From Martelella radicis (lineage in GTDB: Bacteria; Pseudomonadota; Alphaproteobacteria; Rhizobiales; Rhizobiaceae), in assembly GCF_014196625.1 (NCBI RefSeq), contig NZ_JACIDZ010000004.1, forward strand, positions 1-64,000: a stretch of DNA of 64,000 nucleotides, read 5' to 3'. The notes under the pieces were generated by a model, which worked only from the letters and a program-made list of their open reading frames with translations, ran no database searches and was not told the origin of the DNA. Shown here piece after piece: positions 27,449 to 35,606 of this stretch; positions within the stretch are counted from its first letter, which is position 1; the number at the start of each line of letters is the position of its first letter. Both the position numbers and the translations under genes were made by a program.

Positions 27449-28795
27449 TCAGCAGGTCTTGGCCGTGTCCGGGCCGAGTTCGCCGCCGAAGATCGCCGGG
27501 TCGTAGTCGACATCGGCGCGCGGCACGACCTTGACGACTTCGAGAAGGTCGAACTCGCTCTGCGGATCGGGGTTGCCGCGCACGACAAGCACGTCCTTCA
27601 TGCACTGGTGGTCGGCGGCGCGGTAGAGCGTCGGACCATTGCCCATGCCGTCGAACTCGAAGCCTTCGAGCGCCTTGATGACGGCGGGCGCGAAGAAGGT
27701 GCCGGCGCGTTCCACGGCATCGGCATAAAGCAGCGCCTGGACGTAGCAGGTATGGGCGGCCTGCGACGGCGGGAAGCCGTATTCCGCGCCGAAGGACTGA
27801 ACAAAGGCCTGGCTGCCCGCATCATCCAGCGACCAGTTCCAGTTGGCCGAACCGAGAATGTTTTCGGCTGCAGCGCCTGCGCCCTGCGCCATCAGGCGCG
27901 AGAACAGCGGCACGACGATCTCGAAATTCTTGCCGTTGACCTGCTTGTCCTTCAGTCCGAACTGGACGGCCTGGGTCAGCGAATTGACCATGTCGCCGCC
28001 GTAGTGGTTGAGGATCAGCACATCGGCGCCGGAGTTGAGAACCGGGGTGATGTACTGCGAGAAGTCGCCGGCGCCGACCGGCGTCTTGACGGTCTGGACC
28101 GTTTCCCAGCCAAGGCCCTCGGTCGCGTTCTTGATCGATTCTTCCTGCGTCCAGCCCCAGGTATAGTCAGCTGTCAGGTGGTAGGCGCGGCGATCGGAGC
28201 CGTATTCCTGCTGCAGAACGGGGGCAAGCGCCTCGCCCGACTGGTAGGCGTTGAAGAAGTGGCGGAAGCCGTAGCGGCGCTTGTCCTTGCCGGTCGTGTC
28301 GTTGGAGTGGGTGAGGCCGGCCATGAAGATGACGCCCATGTCCTGGCACAGGCTCTGCACGGCAACGGCAACGCCCGAGGACGAGCCGCCGGTGATCATC
28401 ACAGCGCCTTCCTTCTCGATCATGCGCTTGGCGCTGTCGCGGGCGGCATCGGACTTGGTCTGGGTGTCGCCGGTGACGTAATTAACCTTCTTGCCGAGAA
28501 TGCCGTTGCCCTTCAGCGCCTTGGACGAGAAGGTGGCGAGCATGCCGCCGTCGCCTTCGCCGTTCAGGTGCTTGGCGGCGAGCATCAGCGCCTTCATTTC
28601 ATCGGCACCCTCATCGGCGTAGGGGCCGGTCTGCGGCACGTTGAAGCCGAGCGTGACGGTGCTGCCGGTCGGCATGTTGCACGACATGTCGGCCGCATAG
28701 GCCCCACGCACGAAATGCATGGGGGCGGCCAGCGTGACGCCGGCGGCCGCACCCGCCCTGAGCAGGCTGCGGCGGTTCATGATAAACTTTGACAT
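27449..28795 (-). CDS. HAAT-type ABC transporter substrate-binding protein (Tat-like signal)
   Basis: A 448-aa periplasmic binding protein of the type I leucine/amide-binding fold (peripla_BP_6). The N-terminus MNRRSLLRAGAAAGVTLAAP is a twin-arginine-type signal followed by an Ala-x-Ala cleavage region (GAYAADM). The mature protein begins with TVTLGFNVPQTGPYADEGAD and includes MITGGSSSGVAVA and DYTWGWTQEESI. It is the first gene of the operon. The ligand (branched-chain amino acids, amides, urea or other) cannot be predicted; no linked enzyme gives a clue. Confidence 0.9.
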   Translation of the reverse strand: MSKFIMNRRSLLRAGAAAGVTLAAPMHFVRGAYAADMSCNMPTGSTVTLGFNVPQTGPYADEGADEMKALMLAAKHLNGEGDGGMLATFSSKALKGNGILGKKVNYVTGDTQTKSDAARDSAKRMIEKEGAVMITGGSSSGVAVAVQSLCQDMGVIFMAGLTHSNDTTGKDKRRYGFRHFFNAYQSGEALAPVLQQEYGSDRRAYHLTADYTWGWTQEESIKNATEGLGWETVQTVKTPVGAGDFSQYITPVLNSGADVLILNHYGGDMVNSLTQAVQFGLKDKQVNGKNFEIVVPLFSRLMAQGAGAAAENILGSANWNWSLDDAGSQAFVQSFGAEYGFPPSQAAHTCYVQALLYADAVERAGTFFAPAVIKALEGFEFDGMGNGPTLYRAADHQCMKDVLVVRGNPDPQSEFDLLEVVKVVPRADVDYDPAIFGGELGPDTAKTC

Positions 28796-29032
28796 CGGAC
28801 TCCTCCCAAGTCGTCTGAATTGGCTGCGCGCTCATCAGGGCGCAGAGGCGCTTTCCTCCAAAGCGCATGGGAGACAGTAACAAGCAGCCAAATTGTCGCA
28901 ATTGAGCGAAAGTGATAAGACCTTGGTTGAAGGCAGCGAAGGCTTACCTTTGGCAGATGTGCTCCCTTCGCGGGTTGAACAGCGGCAGCCGCTGACGCAT
29001 ATAGCCACCTTCAAGACGAAGGTGATCCGGAC

Positions 29033-29512
29033 ATGGCCGACAGGGCAGAAGAACAGCAACCGTTCTGGAAGACGAAACGGCTCGACGAGATGGACGCCCG
29101 CGAATGGGAAAGCCTCTGCGACGGCTGCGGACTTTGCTGTCTGAACAAGCTGGAGGACTGGGAAACGGGCGAGGTGGCCTTTACGTCCGTTGCCTGTCGC
29201 CTGCTCGACGGGCATTCCTGCCAGTGTTCCGACTACGAGGACCGCTGGAAGACGGTGCCGGAATGCATTCAGCTCGATGTCGAGGGCGTGAAGGAAATAC
29301 CCTGGCTGCCGCCGACCTGTGCCTACAGGCTCGTTCATGAGGGACATGATCTTTACTGGTGGCATTACCTCGTCTCCGGCGACCGCGAGACGGTGCACCA
29401 GGCCGGCATTTCCGCCCGCGACCGGACCGTGAGCGAGATGGAGGTGCCGGTCGAGGACTACGAGGACTACATCATCGAATGGCCGGTGCTGACCGGAGAG
29501 AAGACCGGCTGA
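29033..29512 (+). CDS. YcgN/UPF0260-family cysteine cluster protein
   Basis: A 159-aa protein with the conserved cysteine cluster CDGCGLCCLNKLED (about residues 30-43), further Cys in VACRLLDGHSCQCSDYEDRW, and LPPTCAYRLVHEG. The pattern matches UPF0260/YcgN, a family with possible metal or zinc/iron-sulfur binding through CxxCxxCC. Function is unknown. The ATG at 29033 lies in a 237-bp gap divergent from the ABC transporter operon. Confidence 0.9.
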   Translation: MADRAEEQQPFWKTKRLDEMDAREWESLCDGCGLCCLNKLEDWETGEVAFTSVACRLLDGHSCQCSDYEDRWKTVPECIQLDVEGVKEIPWLPPTCAYRLVHEGHDLYWWHYLVSGDRETVHQAGISARDRTVSEMEVPVEDYEDYIIEWPVLTGEKTG

Positions 29513-29629
29513 TTCGCGGCGAGCGTTCGATATCCGCGGCGGAGGCAGGCTTGCCCCAGCGCAATGCGTCTGCGTTAAGGATCATTATGTGTTCATCATC
29601 GTAACTATGAATATATAAGGATCCTCCCC

Positions 29630-29974
29630 ATGGCGACCGACTATCTTCAGATGACTGCCGACGTCTCGCGGCAGACCGCCGTTCTGCGCAAGGACATTCC
29701 CGAAACCATGAGCGGTTTTTCGGCAATGGCGGGGGCCGCCTGCAAGGCGGGCGCGCTGGATGCCAAGACCAAGGAATATATCGCGCTCGGCATTGCCGTG
29801 GCGCTGCGCTGCGAACCCTGCATCGCCTTTCACGCCAAGGCTCTGGTCAAGCTCGGCGTCACCAGGGCCGAATATGAGGAAGTGCTCGGCGTTGCCGTCT
29901 ACATGGATGGCGGACCGGGACTGATGTATGCTGCCCATGCGCTGGAAGCCTTCGACCAGTTCTCGGCAAAATAA
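29630..29974 (+). CDS. AhpD-like/carboxymuconolactone decarboxylase-family protein
   Basis: A 114-aa all-helical protein with the AhpD-like redox motif C61-E-P-C64 followed by H68 (RCEPCIAFHAKALVKLG), the typical peroxidase-type CxxC-x3-H. A family role in thiol-dependent detoxification of peroxides is likely; a true decarboxylase is less likely given CxxC. AGGATCCTCCCC precedes the ATG. It looks monocistronic. Confidence 0.9.
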   Translation: MATDYLQMTADVSRQTAVLRKDIPETMSGFSAMAGAACKAGALDAKTKEYIALGIAVALRCEPCIAFHAKALVKLGVTRAEYEEVLGVAVYMDGGPGLMYAAHALEAFDQFSAK

Positions 29975-30004
29975 GAAAAAGATCACAAAATAGGAAAATA
30001 ATCC

Positions 30005-30033
30005 TTGACGGCGTTACGGTCGTCTGCTAGGTT
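30005..30033 (+). promoter_or_regulatory. Sigma70-type promoter upstream of the GTA cluster
   Basis: TTGACG (30005-30010), a 17-bp spacer and TAGGTT (30028-30033) match a rhizobial housekeeping promoter well. It lies 30 bp after the AhpD-like gene and 138 bp before the first GTA gene, so a transcript starting near 30040 would first meet a terminator at 30103-30129. Confidence 0.5.
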
Positions 30034-30039
30034 TTCCCT

Positions 30040-30129
30040 ACAGTCGGAAATCTGTGGCGGTCGGTGACCTCGCTGGTTTCAGGCTTCCGTCATATTTTTT
30101 TCAAAGCCCGGTTTTCGCCGGGCTTTTTT
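30040..30129 (+). ncRNA. Candidate small RNA or attenuated leader (about 90 nt)
   Basis: Between the promoter at 30005-30033 and the intrinsic terminator at 30103-30129 there is no ORF of note, so the unit could yield a short RNA of about 90 nt with a U-rich region (ttttttt near 30094) before the hairpin. It may be a free-standing small RNA or the leader of the GTA transcript controlled by termination. I do not recognise a known family. Confidence 0.35.
30103..30129 (+). terminator. Intrinsic terminator before the GTA cluster
   Basis: AAAGCCCGG (30103-30111) and CCGGGCTTT (30118-30126) form a strong stem followed by a T tract ending near 30129. It is 42 bp upstream of the first GTA gene. Confidence 0.85.
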
Positions 30130-30170
30130 GTTGCCGGATGGCTGCCGCGAGCGGCCAAAGGGAGGGTTTC

Positions 30171-30659
30171 GTGGTCGACCATGAAACATTCGATATTTCG
30201 CTGTTCGGACTCTGGCCGCGCACGCCGCGCTATGAGGGTGATCCCGCGACGCACCGCGCCCATGCGGGCTTTCATGCCATCGAACCGAAGGCGCGGCGCG
30301 CGAATGCCGATGACGATCTCAGGCTGTTGCTCAACGACCTGACCGTCGAAATGCGCGCGCAGTTCGCCTTTTTCCGCAAGCTCAGGATGGCGGCCGTCAA
30401 AAAAGGGCGGGAGGGCGACGATGCGGATGTGCGCGGCGAGGTGAAGGCGGCGGCCGATGCAGTGGCGCTGATCATCCGCACGCTGGAAAAGGCCGACGAA
30501 TTGCAGCGCAGGCTCGCCGAGAGCCGCCGCGACGCCGAGGAACGCGCACTCGATCTGAGGACATATGAAGATGCCAAAGCCCATTTCCTCGACCTCATCG
30601 AAAAGCGGGCCGAGGAACTGGCAGAACGGCGCCTCGCCGAGCGCGCCGGCGACCGATGA
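30171..30659 (+). CDS. GTA small-terminase-like protein (RcGTA g1 position)
   Basis: Start set at the GTG giving (M)VDHETFDISLFG with a strong AAGGGAGGG site 6 bp upstream; the frame is open earlier but runs through the terminator. The 162-aa product is largely alpha-helical and charged; its C-terminal half (about 90-160) looks coiled-coil (LQRRLAESRRDAEERALDLRTYEDAK). It sits directly before the large terminase, the position of RcGTA g1, which is the small terminase. Sequence resemblance is weak by eye, so the role rests on position and helical character. Confidence 0.65.
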   Translation: MVDHETFDISLFGLWPRTPRYEGDPATHRAHAGFHAIEPKARRANADDDLRLLLNDLTVEMRAQFAFFRKLRMAAVKKGREGDDADVRGEVKAAADAVALIIRTLEKADELQRRLAESRRDAEERALDLRTYEDAKAHFLDLIEKRAEELAERRLAERAGDR

Positions 30660-31896
30660 TCGCTATGCCCTTGTCCGCGAACTTGCCCGCGACTGGGCCT
30701 TTCTGGGACGGCCCGAACAAATGCCCCCCGCTGCCGCCTGGCGCACATGGCTCCTGATGGGCGGGCGCGGTTCGGGCAAGACACGGGCCGGCGCGGAATG
30801 GGTGCACGGGCTTGCGCTTTCAGGCGGCGCAAAATGCGATCTGCGCATTGCCCTGGTGGCCGAGACGCTCGGGGATGCGCGCGAGGTGATGATCGACGGC
30901 GTGTCCGGCATCTGCCGGATCGCGCGGCGGATGGCGCCGGTGCTGGAGATCACCCGCCGGCGGCTGGTCTGGCCGAATGGCGCGGTGGCCTATCTTTTTT
31001 CGTCGGAAGACCCGGAGGCGTTGCGCGGGCCGCAGTTCCACTTCGCCTGGTGCGACGAACTGGCGAAATGGCGCTATGGCCAGGAATGCTGGGACATGCT
31101 GCAGTTCGGTCTGAGGCTGGGCGAGCGGCCGCGCCAGATGGTGACGACGACGCCGCGCGCCGTGCCGCTGTTGAAAAAGCTGATGGCTGAAGGTGACACG
31201 GCGCTGACGCGGATTTCGACGGCGGACAATCATGCCAATCTGGCGCCGGGTTTCTTGAAGGCGCTTGCAAGCCGTTACGGCGGCACGCGGCTTGGCCGTC
31301 AGGAACTTGACGGGGAAATGATCGAGGACCGCGAGGACGGTCTGTGGCGACGCTTCGAACTCGAGGCGGTCGTCTCCCGCAACGCGATGGCCAGCGGGCG
31401 CGTTGTCGTCGCCGTCGATCCGCCGTCGGGTTCGGGGCGCAGATCCGTCTGTGGCATTGTGGTCGCCGGCAGCATGGAAAATGGCGGGGCGCTGGTGCTG
31501 GCAGATTGCTCCGTTGAAGGCGGCACGCCGGGCGAATGGGCGCGCGCCGTTGTCGAGGCCTATCGCCGGTTTGATGCCGACCGTGTCGTTGCAGAGATCA
31601 ACCAGGGCGGCGACATGGTGACGGCGATGCTGAAGAGCGTGGACGAGCGCCTGCCGGTTGCAACGGTGAGGGCGAGGCGCGGCAAGTTCCTGCGCGCCGA
31701 ACCGGTAGCGGCACTTTATGAGCAGGGCAGGGTGCGCCATGCGGGCCATTTTGCCCGGCTTGTCGACCAGATGTGCGATTTCGGGCCGGACGGGCTTTCG
31801 GGCGGGCGCTCGCCGGACCGGCTCGATGCGCTGGTATGGGCGCTGACGGCGCTGCTGCTGGAAGGCGACGGGGTGCCGCGCGTTCGCGGTGTGTGA
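30565..31896 (+). CDS. GTA large terminase / DNA-packaging protein (g2)
   Basis: A 443-aa terminase. Walker A is GGRGSGKTRAGAEWVHGLAL (residues ~67-86), Walker B-like residues follow in FHFAWCDELAKW, and the C-terminal nuclease shows VAVDPPSGSG and RVVAEINQGGDMV, where acidic residues bind metal. It would package DNA headful-style into GTA heads. The start has GAGG 5 bp upstream and no later ATG/GTG/TTG before the ATPase domain, so it truly overlaps the g1-like gene by 95 nt. Confidence 0.92.
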   Translation: MKMPKPISSTSSKSGPRNWQNGASPSAPATDDRYALVRELARDWAFLGRPEQMPPAAAWRTWLLMGGRGSGKTRAGAEWVHGLALSGGAKCDLRIALVAETLGDAREVMIDGVSGICRIARRMAPVLEITRRRLVWPNGAVAYLFSSEDPEALRGPQFHFAWCDELAKWRYGQECWDMLQFGLRLGERPRQMVTTTPRAVPLLKKLMAEGDTALTRISTADNHANLAPGFLKALASRYGGTRLGRQELDGEMIEDREDGLWRRFELEAVVSRNAMASGRVVVAVDPPSGSGRRSVCGIVVAGSMENGGALVLADCSVEGGTPGEWARAVVEAYRRFDADRVVAEINQGGDMVTAMLKSVDERLPVATVRARRGKFLRAEPVAALYEQGRVRHAGHFARLVDQMCDFGPDGLSGGRSPDRLDALVWALTALLLEGDGVPRVRGV

Positions 31897-31980
31897 GAGG
31901 TCATTGGCGCTTGCACCGCACAATGGCCCATGCTAGCCGAATGCCGCAATCGGCCTTTGAGGGCGCTACGAGGTTTTCGC

Positions 31981-32298
31981 ATGATTAGACATATCGTTTT
32001 CTTTTCGGTGCCGGAGGGCGGCGACGCCGATCAAATCGAGGCCGGCCTTTCGATCCTGACGGAAAACCCGCATGCTTCGGTTCTAGAGATCGGTCGCAAC
32101 ACGCGCAGCGACCTCTATGACGAGAAGGTCGATTTCGTCGTCTATGGCGAGTTCGAGGACGAGGCGGCGCTGGCTGCCTATCGCGAACACCCGCTCTACA
32201 AGAAGTCGACCGCGCTTGTCCGTCCGCTGCGCGAGATGCGGATTGCCGCAGACTATGACACGGCGAAAGCCGTGCGGCATGCGCGGCTGAAGGACTGA
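31981..32298 (+). CDS. Dabb (stress-responsive A/B barrel) protein within the GTA cluster
   Basis: Start set at the ATG giving MIRHIVFFSVPEG; an upstream reading to 31930 has no support. The 105-aa product matches the dimeric alpha/beta-barrel (Dabb) family: N-terminal strand MIRHIVFFSV, then VLEIGRNTRSDLYDEKVDFVVYGEFED and an AYREHPLYKK region. Its function is unknown. It lies 84 bp after the large terminase and is followed by a terminator before the portal gene. RcGTA has no such gene, so it may be a cargo gene. Confidence 0.82.
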   Translation: MIRHIVFFSVPEGGDADQIEAGLSILTENPHASVLEIGRNTRSDLYDEKVDFVVYGEFEDEAALAAYREHPLYKKSTALVRPLREMRIAADYDTAKAVRHARLKD

Positions 32299-32327
32299 CG
32301 CCGAACAAAATGAATGACTGACTGACG

Positions 32328-32352
32328 TGGCCCCGGTTTTCCGGGGCTTTTC
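32328..32352 (+). terminator. Intrinsic terminator between Dabb and portal genes
   Basis: GCCCCGG (330-336 of 32000) pairs with CCGGGGC (341-347) across a TTTT loop, followed by TTTT. Position is 30 bp after the Dabb stop and 30 bp before the portal start, inside an otherwise same-strand cluster. Confidence 0.8.
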
Positions 32353-32381
32353 TGTTTCTAGCGAAGGAAAAGGGGGGCGGC

Positions 32382-33539
32382 ATGAAAATGCCCTTTCATC
32401 TGCCGGGAAGGCGCCCGGCCGAGCCCGTCGGCGTGCCCGACAAAAAGGCGGCGACAATGCTTTCCGCAATCGCCTTCAGCGGCGAGGCGCGCTGGTCTGG
32501 CCGGTCCTATGCCGCCCTTGCCCGCGAGGGGTTCATGAAGAACCCGGTGGCCCACCGCGCCGTCCGCCTGATCGCGGAAGCCGCGGGCGCCATGCCCTGG
32601 CAATTGTTCGACAACGGCACGCTCGTTTCAGACCACCCGCTGCTTTCGCTTCTGAAGCGGCCGAACCGGCGCATGTGCGGTGCGGATTTCCTCGAGGCGC
32701 TGTTCGGCGCGCTTCTGCTTTCCGGCAATGCCTATGTCGAGCCGATCGTTCTCAGCGGGGACCTGCGCGAACTGCATCTGCTGAGGCCTGACCGCATCCG
32801 CGTGATCGAGGGGCGTGACGGCTGGCCGGAGGCCTATGAATACCGCACCGGCAACCATGTGACCCGATTTGCCGCCGAAGGCGAGGGGCTGACGCTTCTG
32901 CATATGCGGCTCTTCCATCCGCTCGACGACCAGACCGGGTTTTCGCCGCTTGCCGCCGCGCAGATGGCGCTGGACCTGCACAATGCTGCTTCCGTCTGGA
33001 ACAAGGCGCTGCTCGACAATTCCGCAAGGCCGTCCGGCGCGCTGGTCTATCAGCCGAAGGACGGCGGAAACCTGACCGAGGAACAGTATGAGCGGCTGAA
33101 GCAGGAGCTGGAGGAGGGCTATTCCGGGCCGGTGAGGGCAGGGCGTCCGCTGCTTCTGGAGGGCGGGCTCGACTGGAAGGCGATGGGGCTGACGCCGCGC
33201 GACATGGATTTCACCGAGGCGCGCAACGGGGCGGCACGCGACATCGCGCTTGCCATCGGCGTGCCGCCGATGATGCTCGGCATACCGGGCGACAATACCT
33301 ATTCCAATTACCAGGAGGCAAACCGCGCCTTCTACCGGCTGACCGTTCTGCCGCTGATTGCCCGCACGGCCGCCTCGCTGACGGCCTGGCTGGAGCCGGC
33401 CTATGGGGCGGGGCTGAAGCTCGAGCCGGATCTCGACCAGGTGCCGGCCCTTGCCGCCGAGCGCGAAGCGCTTTGGGCGCGGGTCGGGTCTGCCGGCTTC
33501 CTGAGCGACGACGAGAAGCGCGAGGCCGTGGGGTACTGA
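32382..33539 (+). CDS. GTA portal protein (g3, HK97-type)
   Basis: A 385-aa portal of the HK97 family. Recognisable parts are GFMKNPVAHRAVRLIAEAAGAMPWQLF near the start, LLSGNAYVEPIVLSGDLRELHLLRPDRI, and the C-terminal GVPPMMLGIPGDNTYSNYQEANRAFY. The portal is the 12-mer ring through which DNA enters the head. It starts 30 bp after a terminator and is followed at 30 bp by the protease. Confidence 0.95.
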   Translation: MKMPFHLPGRRPAEPVGVPDKKAATMLSAIAFSGEARWSGRSYAALAREGFMKNPVAHRAVRLIAEAAGAMPWQLFDNGTLVSDHPLLSLLKRPNRRMCGADFLEALFGALLLSGNAYVEPIVLSGDLRELHLLRPDRIRVIEGRDGWPEAYEYRTGNHVTRFAAEGEGLTLLHMRLFHPLDDQTGFSPLAAAQMALDLHNAASVWNKALLDNSARPSGALVYQPKDGGNLTEEQYERLKQELEEGYSGPVRAGRPLLLEGGLDWKAMGLTPRDMDFTEARNGAARDIALAIGVPPMMLGIPGDNTYSNYQEANRAFYRLTVLPLIARTAASLTAWLEPAYGAGLKLEPDLDQVPALAAEREALWARVGSAGFLSDDEKREAVGY

Positions 33540-33569
33540 AACATGCAAGAGCTTTCAGGAGGAGCCGCT

Positions 33570-34256
33570 ATGGGCGAAGGAACGATGCTGGCCGATGAAC
33601 TGAAATATGCCGATCTGTCGCTGACAGACCTTGCCGGGGACGGCTCCTTTTCCGGCTATGCCAGCCTCTTTGGCGAAGTTGATCTAGGCAAGGACATGAT
33701 CGAGCGCGGCGCGTTTTCACGCTCGCTGCAAAAGCGTGGGGCCGAGGGCGTGCGTATGCTGTTCCAGCACGATCCGTCCGAACCGATCGGCGCCTGGCGC
33801 AAGCTCCGAGAAGACGGGCGCGGCCTTTATGTCGAGGGCGTGCTGTCACCGGATGTGGCGCGGGCGCGCGAGGTGCATGCGCTGATGAAATCCGGAGGGC
33901 TCGACGGACTTTCGATCGGTTTCCAGACCGTGCGCGCCAAGACGGACGCGAAGACCGGCGTGCGCCGGGTGCTGGAGGCCGATCTCTGGGAAATTTCGAT
34001 CGTCACCTTTCCGATGTTGCCCTCGGCACGCATCGCCAGCGTCAAGCAGGCGGGTGACGCATTTCCCACCATCAGGGAATTCGAGCGATGGCTGACGCGG
34101 GATGCCGGCCTGAGCCGAAAGGCGGCGCGCCGGTTTCTCACCGGCGGCTATGACGCGCTTGTCGGCGGGCGGGATGCGGCCGACGGCGATGACTACATGG
34201 ACGACGAACGTCTGCTCGGCCTTCTGCGACGGGCGCGGGCGATGATGTCGTCCTGA
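33570..34256 (+). CDS. GTA prohead protease (g4, HK97 family)
   Basis: Start set at the ATG giving MGEGTMLADELKYADLSL, which has AGGAGG six bases upstream; the frame is open to 33543. The 228-aa protein has the HK97 prohead protease motifs: SGYASLFGEVDLGKDMIERGAF, the catalytic His in MLFQHDPSEPIGAW and Ser region in GLDGLSIGFQTV. It cleaves the capsid scaffold (delta domain) during maturation. No separate g3.5 gene lies between portal and protease. Confidence 0.93.
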   Translation: MGEGTMLADELKYADLSLTDLAGDGSFSGYASLFGEVDLGKDMIERGAFSRSLQKRGAEGVRMLFQHDPSEPIGAWRKLREDGRGLYVEGVLSPDVARAREVHALMKSGGLDGLSIGFQTVRAKTDAKTGVRRVLEADLWEISIVTFPMLPSARIASVKQAGDAFPTIREFERWLTRDAGLSRKAARRFLTGGYDALVGGRDAADGDDYMDDERLLGLLRRARAMMSS

Positions 34257-34285
34257 TTGCACTTTTTCATCGAAAGGAATTCATC

Positions 34286-35530
34286 GTGACCGATGCGAAG
34301 ATGACAGCGGCGCCCGAGACCAAGAGCGCGCCCGCGAGCATTACCGAGGCCTTCGAGGCCTTCATGTCGAGCTTCGAGGCGTTCAAGGACGCCAATGACC
34401 GAAGGCTCGGCGAGCTCGAGAGCAAGATGGGCGAGGATGTGCTGACCCGCGAAAAGGTCGACCGCATCAATCGCGCCATGGACGCCCAGGCCCGCCAGCT
34501 CGACGAGATGCAACTGAAGCGGGCGCGGCCCGCGCTCGGGCGCGCAACGAGCCTTGCGGCGAGCGAGCACAAGGCCGCGTTCGAGAACTATATCCGCCGC
34601 GGCGACGAGCACGGACTTCGTGCGCTGGAGGCCAAGGCGATCTCGACGACCGAAAGCGACGGCGGCTATCTGGTGCCGGAGGAGACGGATAGCGAGATCG
34701 GCCGCAGGCTTTCCGCCGTTTCGCCGATCCGCCGGCTGGCAACCGTGCGCCAGGTTTCCGGCGCGGTGCTGAAGAAGCCGTTCATCGCGTCGGGCTTCAC
34801 CGCCGGTTGGGTCGGCGAGATTGCCGACCGCGACCAGACGGCGACGCCCGATATCTCCGAGCTGTCCTTCCCGACCATGGAGCTTTACGCCATGCCGGCG
34901 GCGAGCGCCTCGCTGCTCGATGACGCGGCCGTCGATGTCGAGAACTGGATTGCCTCGGAAATCGACATTGCCTTCGCCGAGCAGGAAGGGGCCGCCTTCG
35001 TCGGCGGCAATACGGCGAATACGCCGAAGGGCTTCCTGAGTTATACGACGGTGGCCGACAATGCCTGGGAATGGGAGAAGATCGGCTATATCGCCACCGG
35101 CGTCGATGGTGGCTTCAAAGCGGCCGATCCCTCCGACACGCTGATCGAGACGATCTATGCGCTGAAGGCGGCCCATCGCCAGAACGCCCATTTCGTCATG
35201 AACCGCAAGACGCAAGGGGCGATCCGCAAGTTCAAGGATGATGACGGCAATTATCTCTGGCAGCCGCCGGCAAGTCTCGGCCAGCCGGCCTCTTTGATGG
35301 GCTTTCCTGTCACCGAGGCGGAAGACATGCCGGATATCGGCATCGACACCATGTCAATCGCCTTCGGCGATTTCGCCGCCGGCTATCTGGTCGTCGACCG
35401 GGCCGGGGTCAGGATCCTGCGCGATCCCTATTCGGCCAAGCCCTATGTGCTGTTCTACACCACCAAGCGCGTTGGCGGCGGGGTTCAGAACTTCGAGGCG
35501 ATCAAGCTGGTGAAGTTCGGCGACGCGTAA
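34286..35530 (+). CDS. GTA major capsid protein (g5, HK97 fold)
   Basis: A 414-aa HK97-type capsid precursor. An N-terminal helical, charged region (about 1-85, with EAFMSSFEAFKDANDRRLGELES) would be the scaffold domain removed by the protease. The shell domain follows, with TESDGGYLVPEETDSEIGRR, SPIRRLATVRQVSG and the C-terminal VDRAGVRILRDPYSAKPYVLFYTTKRVGG. It starts with GTG and an AAAGGA site. A terminator follows 26 bp after its stop. Confidence 0.95.
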   Translation: MTDAKMTAAPETKSAPASITEAFEAFMSSFEAFKDANDRRLGELESKMGEDVLTREKVDRINRAMDAQARQLDEMQLKRARPALGRATSLAASEHKAAFENYIRRGDEHGLRALEAKAISTTESDGGYLVPEETDSEIGRRLSAVSPIRRLATVRQVSGAVLKKPFIASGFTAGWVGEIADRDQTATPDISELSFPTMELYAMPAASASLLDDAAVDVENWIASEIDIAFAEQEGAAFVGGNTANTPKGFLSYTTVADNAWEWEKIGYIATGVDGGFKAADPSDTLIETIYALKAAHRQNAHFVMNRKTQGAIRKFKDDDGNYLWQPPASLGQPASLMGFPVTEAEDMPDIGIDTMSIAFGDFAAGYLVVDRAGVRILRDPYSAKPYVLFYTTKRVGGGVQNFEAIKLVKFGDA

Positions 35531-35555
35531 GGCGCCCCGAGGAACGAAGTGACCG

Positions 35556-35583
35556 ACCCCGGCAACGTCTGCCGGGGTTTTTT
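35556..35583 (+). terminator. Intrinsic terminator after the capsid gene
   Basis: CCCCGGC (35557-35563) and GCCGGGG (35571-35577) form a 7-bp stem, followed by TTTTTT (35578-35583). It lies 26 bp after the capsid stop and 24 bp before the next head gene, so it would let capsid be made in excess over downstream products. Confidence 0.85.
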
Positions 35584-35606
35584 CATGGCAGAAGGACGAT
35601 TTCGCG

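Noticed and set aside
34193-35215. 340-codon minus-strand frame
   Set aside because: Antisense to the capsid and protease genes, both of which have strong family matches.
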